From: Mobilitalea torta
GTDB taxonomy: Bacteria; Bacillota; Clostridia; Lachnospirales; Lachnospiraceae
NCBI RefSeq assembly: GCF_050433395.1
Contig: NZ_JBNPXH010000005.1
Location: 124,001-188,000 of the forward strand
Length of the DNA: 64,000 bases
Direction of reading: 5' to 3'
A program made the translations under genes and the position numbers. Shown piece after piece: positions 16,080 to 24,334 of the stretch. The stretch's first letter is position 1; every line of letters begins with the position of its first letter. Under the pieces are notes generated by a model. That model worked only from the letters and a program-made list of their open reading frames with translations, had not been told where the DNA came from and ran no database searches.

Positions 16080-16526
16080 TTACTCCGCCAACTCTTCCTC
16101 TGTTACAATCTCAATTCCTTCTTCCATCAAAAGCCGGGCTGCCACTCCGTACCCGGGAACCAGCTTTCCCGAAAAAGTGCCGTCATAGATCCGGCCACAG
16201 CCGCAGGAGGGACTTTTTGATTTCATAATAGCCGTTCTGACGCCCAGGACTTTGGCAATGTCCAGCGTCCGCCGGGCACCCAGAAGAAATTCCTCTGTGA
16301 AATCCTCCCCATCCTTATTCCGGATTCGAATCTCTCCCTGTTGATCTGTCAACTCACAGCTGCTTCTCGGAATGGTCAGTCCTCCCAGCTGTTCCGGACA
16401 CACCGGCACCGCTCTTCCCTGCGCCGCCAGCTTTGCCGCGGGTCCGCAAAGAGCATCCCTTCCGTCATAACGGCAGGGACTCCCAACCAGACAGGCACTC
16501 ACCAGATAAAGTTCCTTCTTTTCCAT
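16080..16526 (-). CDS. DUF523 protein (TudS-like desulfidase family)
   Basis: This is a 148-residue protein matching DUF523: VSACLVGSPCRYDGRD, VCPEQLGGLTIPRSSCE and IMKSKSPSCGCGRIYDGTF. The cysteines of the first and last motifs bind the 4Fe-4S cluster in the thiouracil desulfidase TudS, a characterised member. Desulfuration of thio-bases is therefore plausible but not proven. The start follows GAGGAGGATGCG. It lies between the ABC exporter gene and the foldback element at 16546-16745. Confidence 0.85.
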   Translation of the reverse strand: MEKKELYLVSACLVGSPCRYDGRDALCGPAAKLAAQGRAVPVCPEQLGGLTIPRSSCELTDQQGEIRIRNKDGEDFTEEFLLGARRTLDIAKVLGVRTAIMKSKSPSCGCGRIYDGTFSGKLVPGYGVAARLLMEEGIEIVTEEELAE

Positions 16527-16545
16527 CGCATCCTCCTCTTTGTTA

Positions 16546-16745
16546 AGTTCGGGTTCAGTCGTAAAGTTAGGCAGGTGTCACTCCATCAGGTCACTTTTAC
16601 GCTGAGCCGTCCAATGTTACATTCTATACCAAATGTAACATTTGTACATCTTGCGAAGCGGAGCGTCCTGAACGCACGAAGGTAAGGCAAGTAAAAGTGA
16701 CCTGATGGAGTGACACCTGCCTAACTTTACGACTGGACCCGAACT
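16546..16745 (+). repeat. Foldback element A (variable-arm, conserved-core family)
   Basis: The left arm (16547-16600) and right arm (16691-16744) are 54-base inverted repeats with one difference, plus an added A-T pair outside. That difference is a U-G pair if the plus strand is the RNA. The 90-base loop holds GCTGAGC, an 11-bp hairpin (16613-16642) and a 42-base core (16650-16691). Within the core CTTGC pairs with GCAAG and GCGT with ACGC. The core recurs at 39381-39422 with 39 of 42 bases identical, but the arms there are unrelated except for the outer AGTTCGG. The element and the pfkA 3' hairpin fill the 310-base gap between DUF523 and pfkA. Confidence 0.75.
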
Positions 16746-16760
16746 CTCCCCTATACATTA

Positions 16761-16800
16761 AGGCCGATTAGTAATTGCATATGCAATTACTAACCAGCCT
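16761..16800 (-). terminator. 3' hairpin of pfkA
   Basis: This is a 20-bp palindromic stem centred on TGCATATGCA, 36 bases after the pfkA stop. Its two mismatches become G-U pairs in the minus-strand RNA, so it belongs to the pfkA transcript. No clear U tract follows. Confidence 0.5.
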
Positions 16801-16836
16801 TATCTTAAATTATCCGCATTGCATCTGATGCCTGTA

Positions 16837-17808
16837 TTACTTTGAGAGCCGGATAGACAGTTCATACATGTACTGATCCACATCCTTCGTCATAGCTAAG
16901 GCTTCCTCAATATCAAAATCAACAAACTGGCCGTCCTTATATGCCACGACCCGCTTACTGGCACCGGCTACCAGCAGATCCACCGCCTTTGCTCCCATCA
17001 TGGAAGCGTATACCCTGTCTCTGGTGGTAGGGCTGCCGCCTCTCTGGGCATGTCCGATAATCGTAGCTCTGCTTTCCATACCCGTTGCCGCCTCGATTCT
17101 CTTGGCCATACCATTAGAATCGCCCACACCCTCGGCATTGACAATAATATAATGCTTCTTGCCCTTCTTGCGCTTCTCGATAATATTATTGATGATTCTC
17201 TGCTCATCATAATCGTAACGCTCCGCAATCAGAATGTCCTCCGCTCCGTTGGCAATACCGCACCACAGGGCAATATAGCCGGCATGTCTGCCCATTACCT
17301 CAATGATACTGCATCTCTCATGGGAGGTAGAGGTATCCCGCACCTTATCGATGGTCTCCATGGCGGTATTCACCGCCGTATCAAAGCCAATGGTATAGTC
17401 CGTACAGGAGATATCCAGATCAATGGTTCCGGGAAGCCCCACTGCATTAATCCCTCTTCTGGCCAGCGTCTGCGCTCCCTTGAAGGAACCGTCGCCGCCA
17501 ATAACCACCAGACCGTCAATGCCATGCTTCCGGCAAATATCCGCCGCTTTATCCTGCACCTCCGGCTTATGCATATCCAAACAGCGCGCCGTATAGAGAA
17601 TGGTGCCGCCTCTCTGTATAATATCGGATACACTGCGCGTATCCATATCTATAATGTCTTCCTCCAGCAGTCCCAGGTATCCTCTCATGATTCCCTTCAC
17701 CTGCAGACCTGCTGCTAAAGCGGTTCTCACTACTGCCCTGATGGCCGCATTCATTCCTGGCGCATCCCCGCCGCTGGTCAATACACCGATTGTTTTTACA
17801 TTGCCCAT
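16837..17808 (-). CDS. pfkA: ATP-dependent 6-phosphofructokinase
   Basis: This is a 323-residue protein, the usual length for bacterial PfkA. Motifs include IGVLTSGGDAPGMNAAIRAV (ATP-binding), VVIGGDGSFKGAQTLA, LPGTIDLDISCTDYTIGFDT (catalytic Asp), EVMGRHAGYIALW and LGHAQRGGSPT-like IIGHAQRGGSPTTRDR. It phosphorylates fructose 6-phosphate in glycolysis. It starts 78 bases after dnaE, a neighbour arrangement common in Firmicutes, so it is probably in one transcript with dnaE. Confidence 0.97.
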   Translation of the reverse strand: MGNVKTIGVLTSGGDAPGMNAAIRAVVRTALAAGLQVKGIMRGYLGLLEEDIIDMDTRSVSDIIQRGGTILYTARCLDMHKPEVQDKAADICRKHGIDGLVVIGGDGSFKGAQTLARRGINAVGLPGTIDLDISCTDYTIGFDTAVNTAMETIDKVRDTSTSHERCSIIEVMGRHAGYIALWCGIANGAEDILIAERYDYDEQRIINNIIEKRKKGKKHYIIVNAEGVGDSNGMAKRIEAATGMESRATIIGHAQRGGSPTTRDRVYASMMGAKAVDLLVAGASKRVVAYKDGQFVDFDIEEALAMTKDVDQYMYELSIRLSK

Positions 17809-17886
17809 ATTAAATAACCAAACCTTTCCCTCGGCCTGTCAGACTTTTATACCGCACAGGCATCTCCAATTCTACAAAATAGTATT

Positions 17887-20800
17887 CTAATCTATTTTAC
17901 CCAATTTTTCAATACTCTTTTCCGTAATTCGTACATTTTCTTCTTTATATACGCTGATCAGCTGCTGGATTACTTCCCCATCCGCTTTAATGTTCCTGCT
18001 TTTTGGAAGTTTTTTAACACATTTTTCTGCCTCACAGAAAATAACCACACTGTCATTGCCGTCCCACTGCTCCAATAGACGGTACAGCGACTGCTCATCC
18101 CTCTGGAAGCTTTCCAGATTCGGATATTTGATCCATACCTCCTGAGGAATACTGTCAAAGGAGATGATCTCCTGACAGATGAGCTTTGCCGCCTTCTCTT
18201 CCTCTACGGCAACCCTTCCCCGGACAAAGATCTTCTGCTCCGGCTCCAGCATGGTTTTATATTTTTCATAGTCCCTGGGGAACAGGATAACCTCAACGCT
18301 GCCGAACAAATCCTCCAGCGTGATAAAGGCCATCATGCTGTTGGTGCGGGTGGCCTTAACCGTCTTTGCCGTAATCATCCCCCCGATGGTCTCGATGCTT
18401 CCATCCTCTACTCTGGGATGATTCGTCTCTTCGTCAATGCCAAAATCATTGGAATTGACCGTCGCATTCTTCTTAATTCTGTTTTCATAAGCTTCCAGCG
18501 GATGTCCGCTGACATAGATGCCAAGAACCTCCTTCTCCAGAGCCAGGAGCTCATCCTTGCCGAATTCCTCCGCTTCCGGCAGGACCAGCTCATAGTCCGT
18601 CTTCTCCTCTTCTCCGGCAAAATCAAACAGAGTCATCTGTCCCGTCAGCGCCTTCTTCTTATCCGCCGCAATATCATCCAGAATCCGGCCGTATCCCAGC
18701 ATCAGCTGTCTCCGGTTGGGATGCAGTTTGGAAAATACCCCGGCCTTAATAAAGTTTTCCACCGTTCTTTTATTCACTTCCTTGCCGGACAGACGCTCCG
18801 CAAAATCCCTCAGATTCAGGAAGGGGCCGCCCGTCTCACGTTCCGCCACAATCGCCTGGATTACCGGCCTGCCCACTCCCTTAATGGCTGACAGGGCATA
18901 ACGGATCGCACCGTCGGATACCGTAAATACAGCATCTCCTTCGTTGATGTCAGGCGGCAGAATTTCGATTCCCATCTGCCTGCAGGTATAAATATATTCA
19001 GAAACCTTTCCCGGATTATCAATGACGGAGGTCATAAGCGCCGCCATAAATTCTACGGGATAGTAGTATTTCAGATAAGCCGTCTCATAGGATATGATGG
19101 CATAGGCGCCGGCATGGGACTTGTTAAAGGCATATTTGGCAAAGTCCATCATCTCATCATAGATATGATTGGCAACCGCTTCCGGTATCCCGTTTTTAAT
19201 ACAGCCCGGCACGCCTTCCTCTTCATTGCCGTAGACAAAGCTCTGCCGTTCCTTGATCATCACGGATTCCTTCTTCTTGGACATGGCACGGCGAACCAGA
19301 TCGCTTCTGCCGTAGCTGTAGCCAGCCAGGTCACGTACGATCTGCATTACCTGCTCCTGATAGACGATACAGCCGTAAGTGGGAGACAGGATCGGCTCCA
19401 GCTGGGGACATTCATAGGTGATATGCCCCGCTTCATTCTTGCCCTTGATATACTGGGGAATAAATTCCATGGGCCCCGGACGGTAGAGGGAGATGCCCGC
19501 TATGACGTCCTCCAGATTCCTCGGCTTAAGCTCCTTCATGAAGCTCTTCATACCGGCGCTTTCCAACTGGAAGATACCCTCCGTCCTGCCGGAGGCGATC
19601 AGCTCATATACCTTCTGGTCATCATAATCAATTTTCTTAATATCAAATCTATCGGAGGCGGATCTCTTCCGGTTCACCAGGTTTTCCGCACTCTGAATTA
19701 CCGTGAGGGTTCTGAGCCCCAGGAAATCCATCTTCAGCAGGCCCAGCTCCTCCAAGGTGGTCATGGTGAACTGGGTGGTAACGGAATCGTCGGAGGAACG
19801 GGAAAGGGGAACATATTCATCCAGGCTCTCCTTGCCGATTACTACTCCCGCGGCATGCATGGAGGTGTGCCTGGGCAGGCCCTCCAGCCTTTTAGACATA
19901 TCGATCAGATATTTTACATCGCTGTTGCTCTCATAGAGGCTCCTTAAATCCCGGTTCTGATCCAGAGCCTTCTGTATGGTGATGCCCGGCTCCGTTGGAA
20001 TCAGCTTCGCGACCGTATCCACCTGGGCATAGGGAAGATCCAGAGCACGGCCCACATCCCGGATCACCGCCCTCGCCGCCATGGTTCCGAAGGTTACGAT
20101 CTGAACTACCTTGTCCTTGCCGTATTTGGCAGCCACATAATCAATTACCTCCTGCCGCCGTTCAAAGCAGAAGTCGATATCGATATCCGGCATGGTGAGA
20201 CGTTCCGGATTCAGGAAGCGTTCAAAGAGCAGGCTGTATTTAATGGGATCAATATCCGTAATCCGGAGAGCATAGGAGACAATGGAGCCCGCCGCACTGC
20301 CTCGGCCGGGTCCCACGCTGATATTATTATCCCTGGCATATTTGATAAAATCCCATACAATGAGGAAATAGTCCACAAAACCCATATCCCGGATGGTCTC
20401 AAGCTCATACAGCATACGCTCCTGCAGCTCTGGTGTAACCGGCTGATACCGTTCCTCCAGACCCTCCCGGCACAGCTTCGTCAGATATTCATAGGCTGTA
20501 TAGGGCGCCGGAACCGGATAGATGGGCAGCTTATATTCACCGAAGGTAATGCTTACATTGCACCGTTCGGCGATCTCGTGGGTATTCTCCAAAGCCTCCC
20601 TCATATTAGGAAACAGCTCCAGCATCTCTTCCGGAGATTTTAAATAGAACTGGCCGCCCTCATAGCGCATCCGGTTCTCGTCCTGCACCTTCTTCTGGGT
20701 CTGGATGCAGAGCAGTATATCATGGGAATCCACATCCTCGGCAAAGGTATAATGGACATCGTTGGTAGCTACCAGCTTAATTCCCGTCTCCTGGGACATG

Positions 20801-21375
20801 CGGAGCAGCGCCTGATTTACATTCTTCTGCTCCTCTATTCCATGATCCTGAAGCTCCAGGAAGAAATTCCCCTCTCCGAAGACCTCCCGCATACGAAGGG
20901 CCGCGGCCTTTGCTTCCGCATAAAATCCTCTGCGAAGATTGACCGCCACCTCACCCCCAAGGCAGGCGCTGAGGGCTATGATTCCCTCATGGTATTGCTC
21001 CATTACCTCATAGTCAATCCGCGGTTTATAATAAAACCCTTCCAAAAATCCGCGGGATACAATTTTCATCAGATTCTGATAGCCGGTGTTATTCTCCGCC
21101 AGCAATACCAGATGATAATAGCGTTCGTCCGAAGCCCCTGCCTCCCGGTCCATTCTGGAATTCGGGGCAACATATACCTCACAGCCGATCACCGGCTTAA
21201 TTCCCTCGCTGAGACAAGCCTTATAAAAGTCGATGACACCGTACATCACCCCGTGATCTGTGATTGCCAGGCTGTCCATCCCCAGCTCCTTTGCCCGGTG
21301 CACCATTTCCTTGATCTTGCCGGAACCGTCCAGCAAGCTGTATTCCGTATGTACATGCAAATGCGTAAAATTCAT
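17887..21375 (-). CDS. dnaE: DNA polymerase III alpha subunit
   Basis: This is a ~1162-residue protein. The PHP domain is at the N terminus (MNFTHLHVHTEYSLLDGSG). The polymerase core has SVGPGRGSAAGSIVSYAL and MPDIDIDFCFERR, with catalytic aspartates in the second. FNKSHAGAYAIISYETAYLK and a helix-hairpin-helix/OB region (EDLFGSVEVILFPRDYEKY) follow. It starts behind CGGAGGTAGAAAT; a longer frame upstream is not supported. It replicates chromosomal DNA as the DnaE type of polymerase III. A strong promoter and a leader hairpin precede it, and pfkA follows. Confidence 0.97.
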   Translation of the reverse strand: MNFTHLHVHTEYSLLDGSGKIKEMVHRAKELGMDSLAITDHGVMYGVIDFYKACLSEGIKPVIGCEVYVAPNSRMDREAGASDERYYHLVLLAENNTGYQNLMKIVSRGFLEGFYYKPRIDYEVMEQYHEGIIALSACLGGEVAVNLRRGFYAEAKAAALRMREVFGEGNFFLELQDHGIEEQKNVNQALLRMSQETGIKLVATNDVHYTFAEDVDSHDILLCIQTQKKVQDENRMRYEGGQFYLKSPEEMLELFPNMREALENTHEIAERCNVSITFGEYKLPIYPVPAPYTAYEYLTKLCREGLEERYQPVTPELQERMLYELETIRDMGFVDYFLIVWDFIKYARDNNISVGPGRGSAAGSIVSYALRITDIDPIKYSLLFERFLNPERLTMPDIDIDFCFERRQEVIDYVAAKYGKDKVVQIVTFGTMAARAVIRDVGRALDLPYAQVDTVAKLIPTEPGITIQKALDQNRDLRSLYESNSDVKYLIDMSKRLEGLPRHTSMHAAGVVIGKESLDEYVPLSRSSDDSVTTQFTMTTLEELGLLKMDFLGLRTLTVIQSAENLVNRKRSASDRFDIKKIDYDDQKVYELIASGRTEGIFQLESAGMKSFMKELKPRNLEDVIAGISLYRPGPMEFIPQYIKGKNEAGHITYECPQLEPILSPTYGCIVYQEQVMQIVRDLAGYSYGRSDLVRRAMSKKKESVMIKERQSFVYGNEEEGVPGCIKNGIPEAVANHIYDEMMDFAKYAFNKSHAGAYAIISYETAYLKYYYPVEFMAALMTSVIDNPGKVSEYIYTCRQMGIEILPPDINEGDAVFTVSDGAIRYALSAIKGVGRPVIQAIVAERETGGPFLNLRDFAERLSGKEVNKRTVENFIKAGVFSKLHPNRRQLMLGYGRILDDIAADKKKALTGQMTLFDFAGEEEKTDYELVLPEAEEFGKDELLALEKEVLGIYVSGHPLEAYENRIKKNATVNSNDFGIDEETNHPRVEDGSIETIGGMITAKTVKATRTNSMMAFITLEDLFGSVEVILFPRDYEKYKTMLEPEQKIFVRGRVAVEEEKAAKLICQEIISFDSIPQEVWIKYPNLESFQRDEQSLYRLLEQWDGNDSVVIFCEAEKCVKKLPKSRNIKADGEVIQQLISVYKEENVRITEKSIEKLGKID

Positions 21376-21407
21376 ATTTCTACCTCCGTTGCAGTTTTTA
21401 TACAAGG

Positions 21408-21450
21408 GGAGACGGATAAAAGCCAATAACAGGGCTCTTTATCCGTCTCC
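21408..21450 (-). other. Leader hairpin of dnaE
   Basis: GGAGACGGATAAA (21408-21420) pairs with TTTATCCGTCTCC (21438-21450), with an inner AGCC/GGCT. It lies between the dnaE promoter and its ribosome binding site. No T run follows on the minus strand, so it is not an ordinary terminator. Confidence 0.6.
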
Positions 21451-21497
21451 CTCATGTACAAAAACCACCGCTGTGGCTAATTGCCTTTATGTATAAT

Positions 21498-21526
21498 ATA
21501 ATATTCTACTCCGGAAAGCTTGTCAA
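21498..21526 (-). promoter_or_regulatory. Promoter of dnaE-pfkA
   Basis: TTGACA and TATTAT are separated by 17 bases on the minus strand. This gives a leader of roughly 115 bases that contains the hairpin at 21408-21450. Confidence 0.75.
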
Positions 21527-21564
21527 TCCCTATAGATAATAGGTAAATAGCGGAATTCCTTTAC

Positions 21565-22010
21565 CTATAAATTAATCCTTTTTTTTATTAAATCTTCCAT
21601 TTCTGTATCATGGGATATGATTATTATTATCATATCTTTAGCTGCTTTTATAAATTCAAGAATTGCTTTTCTTGAGTCGGTATCTAAAAAAGTAGTAGGT
21701 TCATCTAAAACCAGAACACTGGGTTTTTTAATTAAGGCTCTGGCAATAGCAATCATTCTTTTCTGTCCACCTGATAAATTTTTTCCACCCTCCACAATCG
21801 GAAGTGTTAATAATTCATCCAGTTTTATGTCCTTCATATTATTAATTAATTTGCATGAATTAACCTTTCCTTTCATGAAATATTTATATCAATGTTAAAA
21901 CACTTGATATAAATATAGTTTTCTCACATGCTAAATCTTTGAAACCTATAGTCATTTTTCAATATCCCGAATACTCTCTTCACTTTTATAGAGAAGTTCA
22001 TTCGGCATAG
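21565..22010 (-). pseudogene. ABC transporter ATPase remnant
   Basis: A 103-codon open frame (21565-21876) encodes the end of an ABC ATPase: NLSGGQKRMIAIARALIKKP, VLVLDEPTTFLD and IIIISHDTE. The Walker A half is missing. The sequence upstream to about 22010 holds short frames interrupted by stops, such as MPNELLYKSEESIRDIEK, which could be decayed linker. The region 21540-22250 is clearly more AT-rich than its surroundings, suggesting a degraded acquired exporter or bacteriocin-type gene. The remaining stretch to 22265 shows nothing recognisable. Confidence 0.7.
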
Positions 22011-22265
22011 GATTCTTGTTCACCCATCATATTCTCATAGTATTAATAAAATCAATATTGAAAAATCATCCAGTTTGCCAACGTACTACTTATCTTTTAT
22101 ATAATTACCCTAAAGATATATAATGATATTACAATCAGTTATAATGTTACTATACATCTTATAATAACTGTCGGCAATATTTGTTTTTAGAATTTGATAT
22201 TCGAATTCTAAATACATCAAATATAATTGTCCGATCTATGATAAGGAAATAAAAGGCTCTTTATA

Positions 22266-22321
22266 AAAACAGGTTTTGGATATCCCAGGGCAAAAGCCCC
22301 AGACATGCCCAAAACCTGTTA
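22266..22321 (-). terminator. Terminator of the deacetylase-like gene
   Basis: AACAGGTTTTGG pairs with CCAAAACCTGTT, followed on the minus strand by TTTTATAAAG. It lies just after the stop codon at 22331. Confidence 0.85.
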
Positions 22322-22330
22322 TTTCATAAT

Positions 22331-23788
22331 CTACCAGTTCATAGGAGGGCGCTCGGGATCAATAATTTCCTCAACGGAGAAGAGATCCGCCAGCCGCTGC
22401 GGGAATTGAAGCATTGCCTGTCCGTCAATAGGCCTCCTGCCCATTCTGACATAATCCTTCTTAATATGCATCCAGGGCTTGCCGTCTACATTCAGGAACA
22501 AATTGAAACCGCATTCCTTCAGGAATTTGAATTTGTCACTGGAATAGTGCCCCATGGTCGTCTCAATATCAATTCCTTTGGGGAAGACAAGGATATCGGT
22601 TCCTCCAATCAGAGGAGCTACTTCTTTCAGCCAGCGGTTCGTATCCGTCTTCAGATGCTCCAGGCTCATCTCTCCCATATTCCTGTGTCCCCAGCTATGG
22701 GAACCCAGCTCCCAGCCTGTCGCCTTCAGGGCATCCGCCACCTTTGTGGCTGCCTCCTTATCCTGCTCATAGGTGGGGGAGGTCTCATCATTGGTCCGGT
22801 AGCCGAAGATTCCTTCATAACCCGTGAGGGCCAGAAGTCCCTTTGCTCCCTTGTAAGAGAAGTCCGGGTGCTCTTCCACAAAGGCATCCAGAAGGGGAAC
22901 CACATCAAAGGCTCCTGTGACCACACTTCCATCTGCCTGTATCATCTCACAGGTAACCTTTCCGTCTTCACCGATGATCATTCTGGAGGCAAAACCATCC
23001 CCATCCATATATTCATAATAGCTGACATCATCTACGGAAAGCACAAAGGGCTTTTTCCCGGGGCGGAGCATGATCTCATTCTCCACATACCCCATGGTGC
23101 CGTCCTCCTGCTTCTCCAGCCTCGTCAGATCCGCCATGCTGACAAGAACATAGCCGTCCTTATACATTTTATCCATGAGCTTATTAAACTCGTATATGGT
23201 TGCCATATACATATTGTAGCCCTTCGATTCATAATCCCCGTCAAAGGCTCTGGCGTTGTCCGCAACCAGGCAGTGGAAGAAAATATGATTAATCAGGGTT
23301 ACGGAGCTATAGGAACCTCCCAGATTCACCAGGGATGCCTGCTCTGTCTCCAAACGGGTAATGGCATCGGATAATGCCGGATAGGAATTATAATCTCCCT
23401 CGGAGCCCTTATAGTCCTTAATCAGCTGAACTGCCTCATCATAGTTATAGCCCAGCGCCAGAAGGTCTGCCTTTTTAACCAGCTCGTCCCTCTCCGCAAG
23501 CTCCTTCTGCAGTCTTTCCTGCTCCTCCTGCGCGGCCAGCTCTTCCGCTGTCGGCTCTTTTTCCGCAGGGGAAGTCACATTCTCTCCGGATGAATTATTC
23601 TGTCCCTTATCACCCTTATTAGCTTCCTCTCCTGCTTTCGGAGGATTGTCGTTCCCTTCCTTATTCCGCGATGTAACATACAGGCGATAGCCTCCAAATA
23701 AAGCCAGCAATATCACTAACTCAACCACAATAAAAATAATCAGCCTGCGCGGATTTCTCCTTGATTTTCTCTGATCCTGTCCCACCAT
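22331..23788 (-). CDS. Membrane-anchored polysaccharide deacetylase-like protein
   Basis: This is a ~485-residue protein. It has a basic N terminus, one membrane segment (LIIFIVVELVILLALFGGY), a Glu-rich linker with coiled-coil character (EELAAQEEQERLQKELAERD) and an extracellular NodB-like domain. Visible landmarks are PFVLSVDDVSYYEY (the usual TFDDG is changed to SVDDV), LGSHSWGHRNMGEM (metal-binding HxxxH) and ILVFPKGIDIE. Such enzymes remove acetyl groups from cell-wall glycans, though the altered first motif leaves catalysis uncertain. The start MVGQDQRKSRRN is chosen because AAGAGGTTGAAC precedes it; the longer frame lacks a ribosome binding site. Confidence 0.8.
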   Translation of the reverse strand: MVGQDQRKSRRNPRRLIIFIVVELVILLALFGGYRLYVTSRNKEGNDNPPKAGEEANKGDKGQNNSSGENVTSPAEKEPTAEELAAQEEQERLQKELAERDELVKKADLLALGYNYDEAVQLIKDYKGSEGDYNSYPALSDAITRLETEQASLVNLGGSYSSVTLINHIFFHCLVADNARAFDGDYESKGYNMYMATIYEFNKLMDKMYKDGYVLVSMADLTRLEKQEDGTMGYVENEIMLRPGKKPFVLSVDDVSYYEYMDGDGFASRMIIGEDGKVTCEMIQADGSVVTGAFDVVPLLDAFVEEHPDFSYKGAKGLLALTGYEGIFGYRTNDETSPTYEQDKEAATKVADALKATGWELGSHSWGHRNMGEMSLEHLKTDTNRWLKEVAPLIGGTDILVFPKGIDIETTMGHYSSDKFKFLKECGFNLFLNVDGKPWMHIKKDYVRMGRRPIDGQAMLQFPQRLADLFSVEEIIDPERPPMNW

Positions 23789-23983
23789 GTTCAACCTCTT
23801 TTCATTCATTTCGAAGACACCCTTTGGGGATGTCCATTTTTCAACCTATAGTATAACATATAAATCGATATAATTCTTTACGAATATATTAATTTATCCT
23901 AATAAATTTCTTTCTATTCCATATCTTATTATTCCCCGAACAGGAATAATTATAATCTGCTTCCGGCAGTGATTATGCCGCAA

Positions 23984-24012
23984 AGAAGGCACGGATTAAC
24001 TCCGTACCTTCT
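23984..24012 (-). terminator. Hairpin ending the hprK-whiA-crh operon
   Basis: AGAAGGCACGGA pairs with TCCGTACCTTCT, ~70 bases after the HPr-like stop. The T run on the minus strand is short (TTCTTTG), so termination strength is uncertain. Confidence 0.5.
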
Positions 24013-24079
24013 CTGCTATGAACCCCTTTTTATTCCCATCATTATATAATTCTTAAGAACAACTGACTCTGCCCCAAAA

Positions 24080-24334
24080 TTATTTACTGCTTAAATATTT
24101 TTCTATATTCTCGATTGCTGCTTTCTCATCTGGTCCATCCGCAGTAACTGTAACTGCCTCTCCGGCTGAAATACCCATGCTCATCATACCCATAATACTC
24201 TTCGCATTGACACGCTTTTCATTACTGGTTACGTAGATACTGCATTCGTACTGGCTCGCAACCTGAACAAGCAATGCAACCGGCCTGGCTTCCAGCCCGT
24301 TGGGAATGTTAATTACAATTTCCTTTGTTATCAT
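24080..24334 (-). CDS. HPr-like protein lacking the phosphoryl-accepting histidine (Crh-like)
   Basis: This is an 84-residue HPr fold. In HPr, His15 in GIHARPA receives phosphate from enzyme I; here the aligned motif is NGLEARPVALLVQ with Glu at position 15. The regulatory site is intact (NAKSIMGMMSMG, Ser46), as is the surrounding HprK recognition surface. This is the pattern of Crh (Gln15 in Bacillus), which is phosphorylated by HprK to serve as a CcpA co-repressor but cannot work in sugar transport. It is in the same operon as hprK. Its start and ribosome binding site (AAGGAGG) lie inside the end of whiA, so translation is coupled. Confidence 0.88.
   Translation of the reverse strand: MITKEIVINIPNGLEARPVALLVQVASQYECSIYVTSNEKRVNAKSIMGMMSMGISAGEAVTVTADGPDEKAAIENIEKYLSSK

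Noticed and set aside
16601..16690. The element A loop as a tRNA or known riboswitch
   Set aside because: No acceptor/anticodon arms or aptamer consensus could be matched by eye.
16546..16745. Foldback element A as a simple rho-independent terminator of pfkA
   Set aside because: The 55-bp stem and 90-base loop with a core shared by another locus are far beyond a terminator, and no U tract follows on the minus strand.
19114..19947. A 277-codon plus-strand frame
   Set aside because: It is a shadow of dnaE.
22406..23374. A 322-codon plus-strand frame
   Set aside because: It is antisense to the polysaccharide deacetylase-like gene, which has clear domain motifs and a ribosome binding site.
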